Source: Synanceia verrucosa
Taxonomy: Eukaryota > Chordata > Actinopteri > Perciformes > Synanceiidae
Assembly (NCBI GenBank): GCA_029721515.1
Contig: CM056562.1
Span: 4,123,593-4,187,592, forward strand
Length of the DNA: 64,000 nucleotides
Direction: 5' to 3'
This document shows, piece after piece, positions 13,601-24,689 of the stretch. The position numbers and the translations under genes were made by a program. Numbering within the stretch: the first letter of the stretch is position 1; each line of letters opens with the position of its first letter. The notes under the pieces were generated by a model. It worked only from the letters and a program-made list of their open reading frames with translations. It was not told where the DNA came from and did not search any database.

Positions 13601-14711
13601 CTGAGAGGTGAAACAATTTAAACATCAATGTTGGTCCTTGTTCAACCTAAATCGTCATAGTTTTGTGACGCTGTAATCTGATTTATATTTACAAAGCAAA
13701 AATGTATGTGGATTCTCATGTTTTTTAATTGTTCTTGTCTGTTATAAAATGTTAATGTAACATAAGGGGGGCCCTCCAAAAATCAGCAACAAGTAAAGTA
13801 AAATCCAGGTGATATAACCCACCTGGACATCTTGAAGAGGCTGGATGTGAAGTGTTGAGAGCAGCAGCAGGTTGCAGACCCATGTCAGAGCAGGTTTACG
13901 CAGCTGAGCCACTGAGAAGGACAAGCCTAAATGTACCAGCAGCACAATGACACCTTTAATCCCCAACACACTGCTGGCTGCTAAGAGGCCATATATCGTG
14001 AGTGCTGGTACTCTGAACTGTTGAGAAATATAAAAAAGAACATGACATTAAAACATGTCTTACCAGATAGAAATATTCCACTTAACAATACTGCAGTAGC
14101 TGCCTCCTACCTTGGGGTAGAAGATGCTGGTTAATCTTGATATAACTCCATGACCAATCAGAGTCCACAGCAAAGACTTCTTACCCCATTCAGTCCAGAA
14201 ACTCCACTCAAAGTCTGATGGGTCCTGAAAAGACAACCAGCTTCACCAAGTGTGTTTGAATCACACCAGAAACCTGTGGCTAATTTTATGTATCAATCAA
14301 ATAAATACAATCTTTCAAAAACTTTAATAACCTAATGGAAACAATCTTTAGGACAGTAAACTAAACTGCATTACTGTATGTTTTCAGTGAGATGCATTAT
14401 AATACTGGTTCAGAATGGGCTTTTAATCACTGAACTTACCCTTTTAAAATCCTTAAAAAGGCCTTTTTCCAACTGGAATCCCCTCTCTAATCCTGCTTCA
14501 TGCTCTGAGGTACAAAACAGGAAACAAAAGCTTCAGTTTGCTGAATCTTTCCTTCTCACATCATTGCATCAACATACATCAGTAGCTTACCTTTGGAGAA
14601 CCTGTGCAACTGGTAGAAAGAGTACAGGTGAGAGCCAAGGGACAGCACCCAGTATGCCAGGATCTCTGCCCAGGGCAGGGCTGCTACCTGGGCCTTTGAT
14701 TTAGATGTCAT
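1630..14711 (-). CDS. hhat: Hedgehog acyltransferase (MBOAT family), C-terminal exon missing
   Basis: Multi-pass ER membrane O-acyltransferase that attaches palmitate to the N-terminus of Hedgehog ligands. Coding exons on the minus strand: 14711-14591, 14504-14440, 14224-14111, 14017-13823, 12658-12446, 12121-11944, 10834-10684, 8659-8624, 2449-2248 and 1774-1630. Phases agree at every junction, giving 473 codons and then an open phase-1 donor. Human HHAT has 493 residues, so only about 20-25 residues are missing, beyond the left edge. Recognisable blocks are LGSHLYSFYQLHRFSK near the start, the Asp motif HFDEGL (Asp349), YIYVPLGGSRHG, and the catalytic His motif IWHGGHDY (His389). The Asp-His spacing of 40 equals that of human D339/H379. 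The start is the ATG at 14711, 26 nt after an acceptor at 14738, so an untranslated exon precedes it. Family assignment is firm. Confidence 0.93.
3700..3780 (+). repeat. Possible LINE 3' tail remnant
   Basis: Sequence of the form CCCCCAGTGTGGGATAAATA followed by a short TATTCTATTCT run resembles the 3' tails of fish non-LTR retrotransposons. A similar GGTGGGATAAATC segment occurs near 13330. Only the tail is visible, so the family cannot be named. Confidence 0.3.
5109..5583. mobile_element. hAT-like MITE in hhat intron
   Basis: About 475 bp bounded by CAGGGTTCTTG on the left and its near complement CAGGAACCCTG on the right. AT-rich arms with tracts such as TTTTTAAGAC lie just inside. No transposase frame is present. 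The flanks (AGATATAT and TATATGCA) do not form a clear 8-bp target duplication, so the insertion is probably old. A Tc1 relic begins about 20 bp to its right. Confidence 0.6.
5604..6780 (-). mobile_element. Tc1/mariner element, decayed transposase
   Basis: The minus strand carries a broken Tc1-type transposase. About 6490-6720 encodes the N-terminal helix-turn-helix region, with a serine/arginine-rich basic stretch. About 6115-6370 encodes the middle part, including VKHGGGSIMLWGCF. A frameshift near 6115 separates this from a C-terminal part at about 5950-6110 with QNNDPKHTSK and SPDLNPIENMW, holding the second catalytic Asp and the Glu region. The stretch with the first catalytic Asp has an internal deletion. 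The terminal repeat is visible at the coordinate-left end (GTGGTCAAAAGTTTACATAC); I found no partner at the other end. It is a dead fossil in the intron between hhat exons 8 and 9. Confidence 0.85.
7135..8475 (+). mobile_element. L2/Maui-type LINE, 5'-truncated and inactive
   Basis: Plus-strand reverse-transcriptase remains. First comes LDLSAGFDT (the FDT palm motif), then CGAPQGSILGPLLFN, then the active-site region reading YHS-stop-ADD at 7411-7434. The catalytic Tyr codon is replaced by TAA, with further stops and frameshifts downstream. About 7957-8187 encodes the conserved C-terminal tail (HGEAAFSFYAPYIWNKLPEN). An AT-rich 3' UTR with AATAAAATAG ends near 8475. It lies antisense to hhat in the intron between exons 8 and 9. 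Confidence 0.85.
8663..10683. other. hhat intron between exons 7 and 8
   Basis: No exon or complete mobile element is recognised here apart from the tetranucleotide array near 10.17 kb. The small frames on both strands lack known motifs and are interrupted by stops. Confidence 0.5.
10168..10243. repeat. (TCTA)n / (CATC)n microsatellite
   Basis: A run of TCTA units (10168-10197) is followed by mixed TATC and CATC units to about 10243. Such tails often mark the end of old LINEs or SINEs, but no body is recognisable upstream. Confidence 0.8.
10871..11223 (-). mobile_element. tRNA-derived SINE with perfect 12-bp TSD
   Basis: Read on the minus strand, the head has a pol III A box (GGTGTAGTGGTTACCACTG) and a B box with GGTTTGAATCCC. 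A conserved body of about 280 bp follows, with the tail ending in ATGGATGG units. The 12-bp target duplication ACCTTATTTTCA is identical on both sides (10859-10870 and 11224-11235). A second copy in opposite orientation lies at 42761-43125. This insertion ends only 25 nt upstream of hhat exon 7. Confidence 0.85.
11236..11943. other. hhat intron between exons 6 and 7, remainder
   Basis: AT-rich, non-repetitive sequence with no recognisable exon or mobile element. It contains short A-rich stretches only. Confidence 0.5.
12659..13822. other. hhat intron between exons 4 and 5
   Basis: No coding signal on either strand. A short GGTGGGATAAATC segment near 13330 resembles a LINE 3' tail, as at 3.7 kb. 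Otherwise nothing is recognised. Confidence 0.45.
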
Positions 14712-15380
14712 CAGGCAAAACCACTGCTGCAGTGCACCTAAAACAGAGAATTGATGAGTGAATCAATCTGATCTACAAGCAGTGATTGGCACTAATACAG
14801 AGTTGCTTAAACTTGAATTACAGCACACACATTCAGGGAAGTGAAAAGTACTTTATAACTTGATTCTCCCTTTTAAATGTCTGTTTTTAATAAGAACAAA
14901 CATGACACAACAATGATTAGATGCTCGGGACATTTGTTAATGAATGAATCGTGATTGTATTGTCTTTTATTTTTTAAATATCATTAGGGCCATCACACGT
15001 GGAGACTCTGTGAACACAATGAACATCAGACACAAACTGAAGTGAGACGGCTTAGCTGAAATAGCTAGGTGGATAGTTAAATGTTGATGGCATTCTGTTA
15101 GAACTATCTTTCCTCAAATATTCTGGATTAATATCTTACTTTCATACACTATAAACAGCTAAATGTTGCACTTTTGCTGACACAGGTGGGTATATACCAG
15201 ATCCATAGGTTGGTTACTGAACTATGTATTATTTTCATCGTGTGTGGTAAAGCTGTGCATCAAACGGTTGCTAGGTAACACTGAACCAAGAGGTTGCAGT
15301 GACGTGAAGTGAAGTAGCGTTAACGGTGAACTACCGTCACTTAGCATTTCAGTTTATATAGAGACTACAAACGTACCAAG

Positions 15381-15428
<48 letters not shown>

Positions 15429-15660
15429 TCTTCGTACTGATTGGGTTTCATTCGTTTCATTTCCACTGTGTTACTTTACCTGGAAACATCCGTAAGATAT
15501 ATTATTCAAATGGCAGTTGGCTAACGTTAGCTAAGCTAGCTAATCATTTGAATATGTTGCAGTGTTCAGTTACCTGATTAACTCCTGGACCAGAGGAAGG
15601 GAAGGTTAGTGATGGAGCTGATGGACACCCAGAGACTAAGAACACCCTATGGAAATGTAA
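14712..15660 (-). promoter_or_regulatory. hhat 5' UTR, leader intron and probable promoter
   Basis: An acceptor (TGTTTTAG) at 14738 begins the exon that carries the hhat start codon, leaving 26 nt of leader. On the minus strand a donor AATCAG|GTAACTG at 15574 is the best candidate for the end of an untranslated first exon, which would put the transcription start near 15.6-15.7 kb. The leader intron of about 0.84 kb contains a (GT)n run. No TATA box stands out. The exon edges beyond the donor are inference. Confidence 0.45.
15383..15425. repeat. (GT)n microsatellite
   Basis: About 20 uninterrupted GT units in the inferred hhat leader intron, between the candidate untranslated exon and the start-codon exon. 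Confidence 0.95.
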
Positions 15661-15914
15661 AGAACTGATGCGGGTATTTAACATTTAAAACTATGGAGAT
15701 GTTCTTCCTTCTACTTTTCATGGTGACTGTCTAATAACTGTTTAGACAGAGCATGAGCGCCCCTAGTGAGCGGGAGGTTACACTGGAGGGTTTAGCCAGA
15801 CTAATCGTTAAGGACTGACGTTAATCACTTTCCTTTAAATACTTTAAACTTTTAGCTAGTTATTAAACAAAAAATATGATAAACGTATAAAATATGCTTT
15901 AACTTTGACTTTAA

Positions 15915-16125
15915 CTTAATAATTTGTTGCTAATAGTTTTGTACTGTTTCTTAGGTAAAATTATACATGTAGGGCTGATACTTGTTATGGAATATTTTTT
16001 ATGGTACAATAGTAACCAATAATACTATTAAAAAATCCAATACAAGTATCAGCCTTACATCTCTAATTTTACCTGAGAAAAGGTACATTATTTTGCAACA
16101 AGTTATAAGTAAGTTGATACCTTGA
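15915..16125. mobile_element. Foldback MITE upstream of hhat
   Basis: A long imperfect inverted repeat. The left arm includes GGTAAAATTATACATGTAGG then GCTGATACTTGT; the right arm contains the complements ACAAGTATCAGCCTTACAT and TAATTTTACC. Similarity extends outward over about 90 bp per arm, with a short AT-rich centre. There is no coding capacity. It lies about 0.3 kb beyond the candidate hhat first exon. Confidence 0.65.
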
Positions 16126-16605
16126 TATATTAAATAAACGTTTCATTTTGAGCTGGTAGATATTCATTATGTTGCTGACTACAGATTGTTATTAACAAGA
16201 CACTTCTTTTATTTTAAATGTTACATTATCATGCCCCATCATCTGTGTTGTTATTGTATAAAATATAAATTTTAGTTACAAGCAGTGCTTGATTACTGAA
16301 ATAGTTCCCATTTGTTTTGAATCAACACTAGTTTAACTTGGTAAGGATGTCTATGACTTTATAATAACTCTACCAGAGGTTTGTTCCAGTTTGAAAGGGT
16401 TTATTGTGGAGAAATCATGTGCTGATGAATGGATGAGCAGATTCATGCATTGTGAATTAGACAGGTCTGTGGGTTTTCATAGCTCAGCAAATGAACAGTT
16501 AATCCTGACAACAAACAGACATTGGGAAATAGCAAAAAGGGAACAACATGACATCATAACAGTGTGCGCGCGCAGTGACATGACAGTAAGCTCCCTCATA
16601 CTTCA

Positions 16606-16611
16606 TTTATT
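16606..16611 (-). terminator. Candidate myoz1 polyadenylation signal
   Basis: AATAAA on the minus strand, about 325 bp past the myoz1 stop codon. It is the nearest canonical signal I noticed downstream of the gene; use of it is inferred. Confidence 0.4.
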
Positions 16612-16932
16612 CTTTCCTCATTGGCAAAACTTGTCATAGAAACATTTTTTCTAACAAACTGAGTGCTTAAACTCAACTTCTGAACTTAAATGAACATTTC
16701 ATCCCCCTGTGACATCTACAACTTCTTTGCCTCACAACCAAATACAAAGCAAAATAAGAACATGACCAGTTTTCATGTATGCTTTCAGTTATCCACACTG
16801 AGAGATTCAAAGTCATCAATATAACAGTCAATTGTAAGCTCATCTATTGTGTGTGTGCATGCTAACGTGTATGCATGCATTCGTGCATGAGCATGTGTAC
16901 AGTGAGCGTAATCACAGTATGAATATTTTTTT

Positions 16933-18761
16933 TCACAGCTCGTCGGTCTCTCCGTCGAAGGGCACAGCATCAGCATCAGTCTCCATGTGAATGGTGCCAG
17001 GCTCGCTGCTGCCCACCCAGCCAATAGGAGTGCGGTTGAAGGAAGGCCGACAGCCGATGTCTTGTTGGTACACCACTGCAGGTTCAGGCTCCTGTTTGGC
17101 CTGAGTTTCTGGCATCTGGAATTTCAGGAACTGGTTGGCTTTCTCAATGCCACCGTAGGGCATGGCGAACCTAGAAAAGTGAGGAGGGAGAGTTATTAAA
17201 GGCACCGTTTGTCACAAAGCACCTTCAGAGTGGGGCCCTGAGTGAAGTACCTGTTGAAGCACTTGTACTTGCGCAGAGCCTTGTGTTCAACGGGACCAGG
17301 CATTCTTGTTTTCATTGTGGCTATCAGATTTTCATCACCCTTCATGGCCTTCTCCCATGGCGACACGTATGTCTTGACATGACTCGCCTTCTTAGTTGGA
17401 TCATCTCTTCCACCTCCTGTGAAGAAAACGTCCACGGCTGGAGCATAAGACACTTTACTTTCATTCATACTTAAATATGTGAAATATGAATGGTTGTGTT
17501 TGCATAGAGCCCTTCATATCTACATAGGGGGCAGCTCCTCTTCATGGAGACCACCATGTTGCTCCACCTTGTTTCTACAGTAGCCCAGAACGGACAAACC
17601 AACACACAAATACTAGAGAAAGCCTGTCTAGTTTTAATGTCACCTGAAGGCCATTGTAGCTCTTGGACTCACTTGTGAACTTGCAGGTGTCATCTATTAT
17701 AGTAGTATAGCTTCATCCATGCAGAAACAGTGCATGTGCAGTGACCTGAAAAATGATACTGACCTTTTAATGGAGACCACTCACTAGCTCCGTCTCCTTT
17801 TCCACCTTTCCCATGATCACCACCACCCTGTCCTCCTGCTCCTCCTGCTCCTCCTGCTCCTCCTGCTTCTCCTGCACCTTTGCTTCCAGGCTTCGGAGGA
17901 GGCACAGGGGCCCCTCCTCCACCATGTATCCCTCCAAAATATAGGTGTCCAGTCTGTTTGCTGACGAAATGCCCACCAACATTTATCATGTCACCTCCCA
18001 TCTGCCCTCCCAGAGAGGGAACAAACTTCTGGAGATTGTCCTGAGAGAGAGATGATCAGTATGATCAATCATGCCACACAGCACATTCAGCACACAGTAG
18101 TTACTGTTTAAGTTACACTTGGCAAACATTATGAGAGTCCTGATTGTGTATTGGAGGACTTCATCTTCATCCAGATAAATAAAGTCTACTCTTGATCAAT
18201 AATGAGCCATGGCAAAGGGTGTAAACATCAGCAGCCCAGGTGACTTAAAACTTGAAAGGTTGAGTCCATCCACAGCTGTCAGTAATAATATTAAATGATT
18301 GAGTGTTTAATTAGGACTGATTAAGGAGTTCAACAAGCTCCTCTGGCTGTATCTTATCACAAAAGTGATTGTGTTTTCTCTCTCACCATAGACTCACTGC
18401 TGAAGACATCAGGGTTGTTCTCGTAGATGAACTTCTCCACTCTCTGCTGCCTCATCTTGAACATCTTGGAGCCCTTGTTCTTCAGCAGGGAAAGCTCCTC
18501 CAGCATGATGTCTTTGGGAGTCCTGATCTTTGTTCCCAGGTCGAACTCTGAGGCCTCTGGCTCCGACTCATACTCTAGGTAAGGAGATATTTATGCCTTA
18601 ATGTAGTAAGGAAATCAATCAGTCAATCAATCAGAGAAAAACACAGAAGGTATGGACATTTATTTTCCAGCCTTACCATTCTGAGTGACGTGTGATAGGT
18701 CAGTTATGATCTTGGAGAGCTTTTTCCGCTTGCTAAGGGGGGCAGGTTTTCCCAGAGACAT
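16933..18761 (-). CDS. myoz1: Myozenin-1 (calsarcin-2/FATZ-1 type Z-disc protein)
   Basis: Z-disc scaffold of striated muscle; the family binds alpha-actinin, gamma-filamin, telethonin and calcineurin. Coding exons on the minus strand: 18761-18677, 18574-18387, 18040-17764, 17416-17251 and 17170-16933. They sum to 954 nt, or 317 codons plus TGA, with all phases consistent. Human MYOZ1 has 299 residues. Diagnostic blocks are a basic N-terminus (SKRKKLSKII), PKDIMLEELSLLKNKGSKMF with RVEKFIYENNPDVFS, a Gly/Ala-rich low-complexity centre, TYVSPWEKAM, MPYGGIEKANQFLKFQMP and RPSFNRTPIGW. The acidic C-terminus DGETDEL matches the PDZ-ligand tail conserved in myozenins. The Gly-rich centre and DGET(D/E)EL tail favour MYOZ1 over MYOZ2 and MYOZ3. 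Which fish duplicate (a or b) it is cannot be told from here. Confidence 0.93.
17829..17877 (-). repeat. In-frame 9-bp coding repeat in myoz1
   Basis: About five tandem copies of a 9-bp unit (GGAGCAGGA on the minus strand) in the third coding exon, encoding Gly-Ala-Gly units. They extend the Gly-rich linker of the protein. Because the unit is a multiple of three, copy changes keep the frame. Confidence 0.85.
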
Positions 18762-21700
18762 GGCTGGAGGTTCAGGAAAGGATATGGTATTAGAAAAAAA
18801 ATATTGAAACAGAACACAGTCGTCAGCGATTTCCGCTCTGCTTCTATTTCATATTCATATGTTGTTCCATTTAAAAAGAACTTATTGATCAGTTAAAGGA
18901 TGTTTTCACACAGTTGAACTCAACTGAAAGAAGCTTAAACTAACTGTTTGTGATTGTGTCTCTTAACGAGATCACTCTTCACCTCCAGCAATCAGCAGCC
19001 CCTGACACCACAGACAGACAGACACACAGATGGGCCTTCCTCATTTTTCAAGCTCAGGGGGGATGTCAGTGCCCTCAGATTCCCCCCAGTCCCTGGTGAA
19101 ACAGATAGCTTCATGTGTGTTTAGGTTAGCTCTGTATACAGACTGAAGCATGCTGTGGTTCAGGGAGGACAGTGAAGGCCTCAGGATCACAAAGCATTGA
19201 CTCATTATATTCTCTAAATTAGCCTGCGTGGGAGCATGTAGGTGAGGAAAGTGGGTGCAATACTTTATCAAATGTTGAGATGCCGCTTGTTAACATTTAC
19301 ACCCACACCTCTTGGTGCCTTCCTGTCTGGGCTAAGTGCCTGCGAACATTATCTTATGGGTTCATTTTAGTTTTTTTTTTCGTTTTCCTACATGTACATC
19401 AGCACCTTCAGCTCTCAACAGTTTCTTTGAGGCCCAGTCAAATGGCAAAACATCACATCATATCTACTGACTGTAACTCAACCCAGTGCTATTTTTAAAA
19501 GCCATTTCCAGCCAAGACATTTTAGCGACGTGTAATGGCGTCATTGGACTATCAAATGGGCTTCGCTCAGCCCTTAAGGACACAATGCACACCTCCAAAA
19601 CAATTCTCAGTGTGCGTTTGAAACTCTCTCAAACCGCCAGCGAGATCCAGTAATGTGATGTTAACGAGGAGGCTTTTACACATCACTATAGTTGCCTTAA
19701 TTAACTACAATCTTTAGGACGCTCAGATTCACCACCCTGCTGTCAGAGTTTAGTATCACCACATAAAATCTCTGCAACGCCCCAGAGAAGGACGGTCAGC
19801 ATATTCAACCTTTTTAAGACGCACCAAGAAATTCCCACAGCAGCAGACATTAATTTTTGTCAACCATTGTAAGAATCAAGCATTTCCATTAAAAAAAAAA
19901 GTAATAATCTGCTTTATTTTTTGCACAACCAGCAGGAATATGTTGCACACCTTCACTGCCTCCCCCCACTCCAGCCGCAATTTATATCCAAGCTGGTTTA
20001 GCAGAACAAAGCCCTTTTTACTGATGGGAGGCACGTCCACTCACCGAGTTTTTGTTGCAATCCTGGGGGGAGAGACAGACCTATAAATACCAAACAGAGA
20101 AGAGGAGACCCAGGGCTCAGAGCTGGTGATCTGGATCACAAGTTTACAAATCCCTTAGTGCCTCTGACCCTACGTATGGCTGGACCCAGGTCCCGGGAAG
20201 TGCGAAACCCACCTAACACTCAGATGGCAGATCTTCCAGAGGGTTGGGGTGTGGGTAGCAGCAGGGTTGGTGTCAAGGCGGGTGGAGGAGGAGGAGGTTG
20301 AGGTTAGGAGTATGAATAGGGATTGGGGGAGCGCTAAGGCGAGGGGGGGAGAAGTCTCTCTTGGCGAGCTGAAAATGCTGATGGGGATATTAAGGGAACA
20401 AAATCATTCTCACAGATGGTTCAGAAGCCTATATTTAGTACGAGGGGAGCAGAATGATAACCTCAAAGGACTCTGGGGTGTGTTTGGGGTACACAAAAGT
20501 GCACAGTGCAAGTTTAAGGTTCAGCGTATATGTGTATATATTAAGGCTACCGCAGTTTCAAAGCAACAGCTCAGTTCTTTACCCCGTACATTAGTCTAAC
20601 CTGACACTAGGCTGTCACCTTTCTCTGAAACATCACGTGAGTGGACATAATGGTCATGTGGAGACAGAGCTGTCAGATTCCTGAACAATGTTTTTGTGGC
20701 TAAAAGACCTCATGCAACCCACATGACATCACTGAAAATTACATGAAAAAGCCATTAATTTAGTTATTAATGATACAGCATGTCTCCTGCTGTATTCTTT
20801 GTGATTGTGTTCATTTTCAAGAACTGCAGTATTAAGAAAATACTAATGACAACATGAACAATGAGTTTTGGGTGGTAGGTTTTTAAATTAGATAAAGAAC
20901 CTCATTGCAACTCTTCCAGACCTGTCATCACTTCTGCATTTAAAAATGTTGACGAGCCACTAAAACAGCATAATTCTTAAAACTCAGTGATGTCAGTGTG
21001 TTTTCAAAGCCTTCCTATAAATACTATATACTGTATATTTTTATAATGTTTAATACACGCACACTGAAACAAATTTTGATCACACGCCTGTATTGTGAAC
21101 TGTATTGTGCAGAGATGATATCACATTATCATATTTGTAAAAATATGGTTGCATGATTAAACATCCATTGAACATAATCCTGGAGTTCCTCAGTGAGCTT
21201 CAGGTTTTTAATGGATGCTCAGCTTGAATTCAGAGCTCTGCAGGCTGACAGGAGCTGGTCTGAAGCGCACTGGTGACTGAATGGAAGTAGAAAAGGTGCC
21301 TCTTCCTGTTCTTTAAGTTGAACTTTCATAAACTGAACTGAACTTTAAGCATGCCCTCCAGCCTCCTCACACACAGGTCTGTCATGGACTGAACATAAGT
21401 CTCACCCCCTCAGACCTCAGTCACTTTAGAGCCATCTTCAAAATGAGAGCCTCTATCATCTGCTGCATCATCACCCCATACACACATATGACCCATGTTT
21501 TGTGGTCTGAGCTCTTATAACACTGTCTATGTCCCCCCTCAAATCATTTCTTTATACTCACATAGGCCTTCTTAGGCTGATTTTCTTTTCTGCATTGATT
21601 ATGGTGTTTCCATTTTTGGCTGTTATTCCTCACATTTTAGATTAAATCTAAACTTTTTGTATCTGTATACCTCCTGCATAAACCACTGGGGCAATGAATT

Positions 21701-22346
21701 CAGTAGCAAATGGTGTGCCAACCAAATATTAAAATAGGGAGACGTACTTCTGTCAATAGAAATGATAATATGATTTCATACATAAATACCATGACGATTA
21801 CAGTACATTGTGCTCAGGACTTTATCCTGCCATTTTACCCTTTTTTTGAAACATGAGAACCACAAATCTGCACAATTGCAGAATGGTTCACTGTCCATTG
21901 ACATTACTTATATGCTATTATTATAATGAATTATCATTATTTATGTATATATACACGATCTAATACAAAAATGTATTATCCCACCTGCTCTGTTTGTCTC
22001 AGCATCATCTCCTTCACTTGGACTCTTTCTTCCTCACTGAGTTCTCTACTCTTCACCATTTAGAACAAGAGTGAGAAAATTAAACTGAATTCTGAACCCA
22101 AATCTGATCCAGAACACTGGAATTCACTGAGAAGTCACAAATGAATCCAGAATAACAAACAACCACTAAAACTCTGTTTTATGTTTTCAAGAATGACAGC
22201 AAATAACTGCAATTTAACTCAATCAATAAATAATAATAACGCGACTTGATATTTTTTCTGCTTTTTGGTAAAACAGTAGCCTAAATTTAAAAAAAAACAT
22301 GGATAACAACAATAATTATATTTTAGCATTAAATATATTATTTTAA
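18762..22346. other. Intergenic, upstream of myoz1
   Basis: The sequence CCTGAACCTCCAG just before the myoz1 ATG looks like an acceptor, so an untranslated exon probably lies upstream. The best donor I see on the minus strand is CTCG|GTGAGT near 20047, with an AT-rich TATTTATAG element about 35 bp further upstream (20082-20090). That would place the muscle promoter around 20.05-20.1 kb. No coding exon is recognised; the 116-residue frame at 20249-20599 is low-complexity and has no known motif. Confidence 0.35.
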
Positions 22347-22976
22347 CTAGAAAGGCACTCAGAGAGCGCAGACCTTCGCCAGGGCAGCAACTTTTTTATT
22401 TTAAAAAAACCCCACCCCCAAGCAGGTTATGTTATCACCAGGGTTTGTTTATTTATTTATTTGCATGTTTGTTGGTTTGTTGTCCTTTCTGGCTGCTCCC
22501 TTGTGGGGTAGCCACAGCGGATGAGCCGCTTGTAGACTTGGCATTTTTTACACCACATGCCCTTCCTGACGCAACCCTTGCCCATTTTGGTAACCCGGAC
22601 TGGGAGGGAGTCGAACTCTGGTTCCTCAGGCCGATGGCATGTGCAATCATCCACTGCGCTACCAGCCGGGTTACGTTTGTCGGTTTGTTGGTTTGCAAAG
22701 TAACTCAAAATGTTACGGACAGTTTTTGACGAAATTTTCAGGATTGGCCGGAAGTGGTCTAACTTCAAACTGATTAATTTTTGGTGGTGACGTTGAATCG
22801 AATCCGATCACCACCAAAAATTAATCAGTTTTAAGTTAGGCCACTTTTGACCAATCCTGAAAATTTCATAAAAATCCATTTATAACTTTTTGAGTTACTT
22901 TGCAAACCGACAAACATACAAATAAATAAATAAACAAATCCTGGTGAAAACATAACCTCCTTGGTGGAGGTAATTA
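22347..22976 (-). mobile_element. Helitron-like foldback element, copy 1
   Basis: Read on the minus strand, it starts near TAATTACCTCCACCAAGGAGG and ends GCGCTCTCTGAGTGCCTTTCTAG followed by host T. The end shows a 6-bp stem with a 3-nt loop just before a terminal CTAG. Internally, ACTTTTTGAGTTACTTTGC and GTGGCCTAACTTAAAACTG-type sequence occurs twice in opposite orientation, forming a large hairpin centred near 22.8 kb. A tRNA-derived SINE is nested in one arm. Copies 2 and 3 are at 40063-41196 and 53991-54631. Confidence 0.6.
22483..22674 (-). mobile_element. tRNA-derived SINE nested in the foldback element
   Basis: The minus strand begins CCCGGCTGGTAGCGCAGTGG, which contains an A box. The B box AGTTCGACTCC lies about 40 bp further on, and GTCCGGGTTACC could pair with the 5' end as a tRNA acceptor stem. 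It is flanked by a 16-bp duplication of the host repeat with one mismatch (22467-22482 and 22675-22690). The flanks show it entered after the host element was in place. It is a different SINE family from the 10.9 and 42.8 kb pair. Confidence 0.75.
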
Positions 22977-24689
22977 AAGAGCTACATGCTGGTGGATTAA
23001 CCATTACAGGAATATTAAAAATATTTTGGTCATGAGCAGTACTGTTAATTTAGGGCAGTGATGGCAAACATCTCATATACCCCTGACTTGAGTAATTTCT
23101 TTTTTTTCCTTTGGATTTAACTTTCAGATTCTCAGATTTTACACCATTGTAAACATTTAGAGCCTAAAATTTAAGATAAGAATTTCATTGCCAACAACTT
23201 TGATTCAGTAAGTCAGTAACTGTTTGTCTATGTCATTTATTCCATGTCTATGAATAGTCTCATTTTTGGACAGTAACCACAGCTCCGTACATCAGGGCTC
23301 TGAGAGTCCACTGTGACTGTCGGCTCAGTCAGGACTCCACAGCTCCACTCTGTGGCAGATGTTTTCAACACAGATGTGAACGGATAGAGATGTGACTTTC
23401 CCCACATTTGAGTAACAATAGAGGCAAAACTACTCTGATTCACAATACTTCAATAACTATGCATGTATATGACATGTTCCAACTGATGTTAGCATGTATT
23501 AATTACTTATTACTGTCTTAGCCTAATCTCACACAATGTGTACACCTAATGTAGGCATATACTGTATGTACATGGATGTATAATTAGGTGTACCCATGAG
23601 TCTTCACGTGACATGACTGTCAGTCTGAGACATTCCAGCCAACCATAAAATAAAATATAAACTATATAAAACTGCCCAACGAACTGGCAATTGTTTGCTT
23701 TGTAGGGATTGCAATGGAGGGGGAGGAAGAGAGCTGAATGTTATCAGTGCTATCAGTGTTATCAATTGTGCCTTTAACAAACCTTGAAATTGTCTTTTCT
23801 GTGTTTTCTCAGCAGACATGTTGCCTAAGACCCATCTTGTGGGGACCTTGATTTCAAAAAGCCATCCATGTACAAAGGTGTGTGATCCAGACATGCTGCA
23901 AAGGCCTGTTTCCAATTGTTTTATTTTTCCACAAATTTCTCTCTTTCTTCAAATTGTCTTTCAACCTGGCACCCTCTAGTGGTAAAGCCTAGAATTGCTT
24001 GCATGCCTGCATGCACATTACTTGTACCTTTTACCACTTAGAGTTAGTTTGTTGAAATTCTCTATCTATTGCAGTCTGAATATTGTAATTTGTGACTTTT
24101 TTGGCAGCTTATCTTCTGAAAATATATATGTCTAAAGACCAAATGTGATACTGACTACAATCAATCTTGTATTTTGCTAGGTAATTCATTTTGAAATATG
24201 ATATAGTATTATTTCCTGGAAACTAGGTTCTCTTTCAGATGTAATACCCTCCATATGATGAAATCCTGCTCACTTATCCTGTTATTATTTTATTTTGAAT
24301 TACGAAATGAAGAAAACCAAGCTTGAAAATGAACGTTACCAGGCTTGTCTGGAAAGAAGAGTTTGTTTGGTTCAGTAGACACTTTCTGGAGCAGAGACAG
24401 CACATGCTAAAGTAAACTTACAGCATAGCAGTCTTGCTTTATGTGAGTGATCTGTCTTTGAATTAATCTTCAGTCCATCAGCAAAAAGATGACTTATGTT
24501 TATTCATGTGCAGATGGTCTTGAGTGTATGTGTATGTGGCTTCTCTTGTAAGGCATTTATACCCTTTGAGTGTAATATTAAACATATTTTTGTTCAAACG
24601 GATTTACAGTTACAGTTATTACACTTTTCAATTCTTAATATAATTTAATGCGTGTGTGTGCTGTATATTAATATGACAGAGTAGGTAAC

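Noticed and set aside
20249..20599. A 116-residue plus-strand frame between myoz1 and synpo2l
   Set aside because: Glu/Val/Arg-rich composition from a GGAGG-type purine run, no known motif and no splice context.
22600..22672. A functional tRNA gene
   Set aside because: A and B boxes are present, but the segment has a SINE-like body and target duplication and its cloverleaf looks imperfect, so it is a SINE head.
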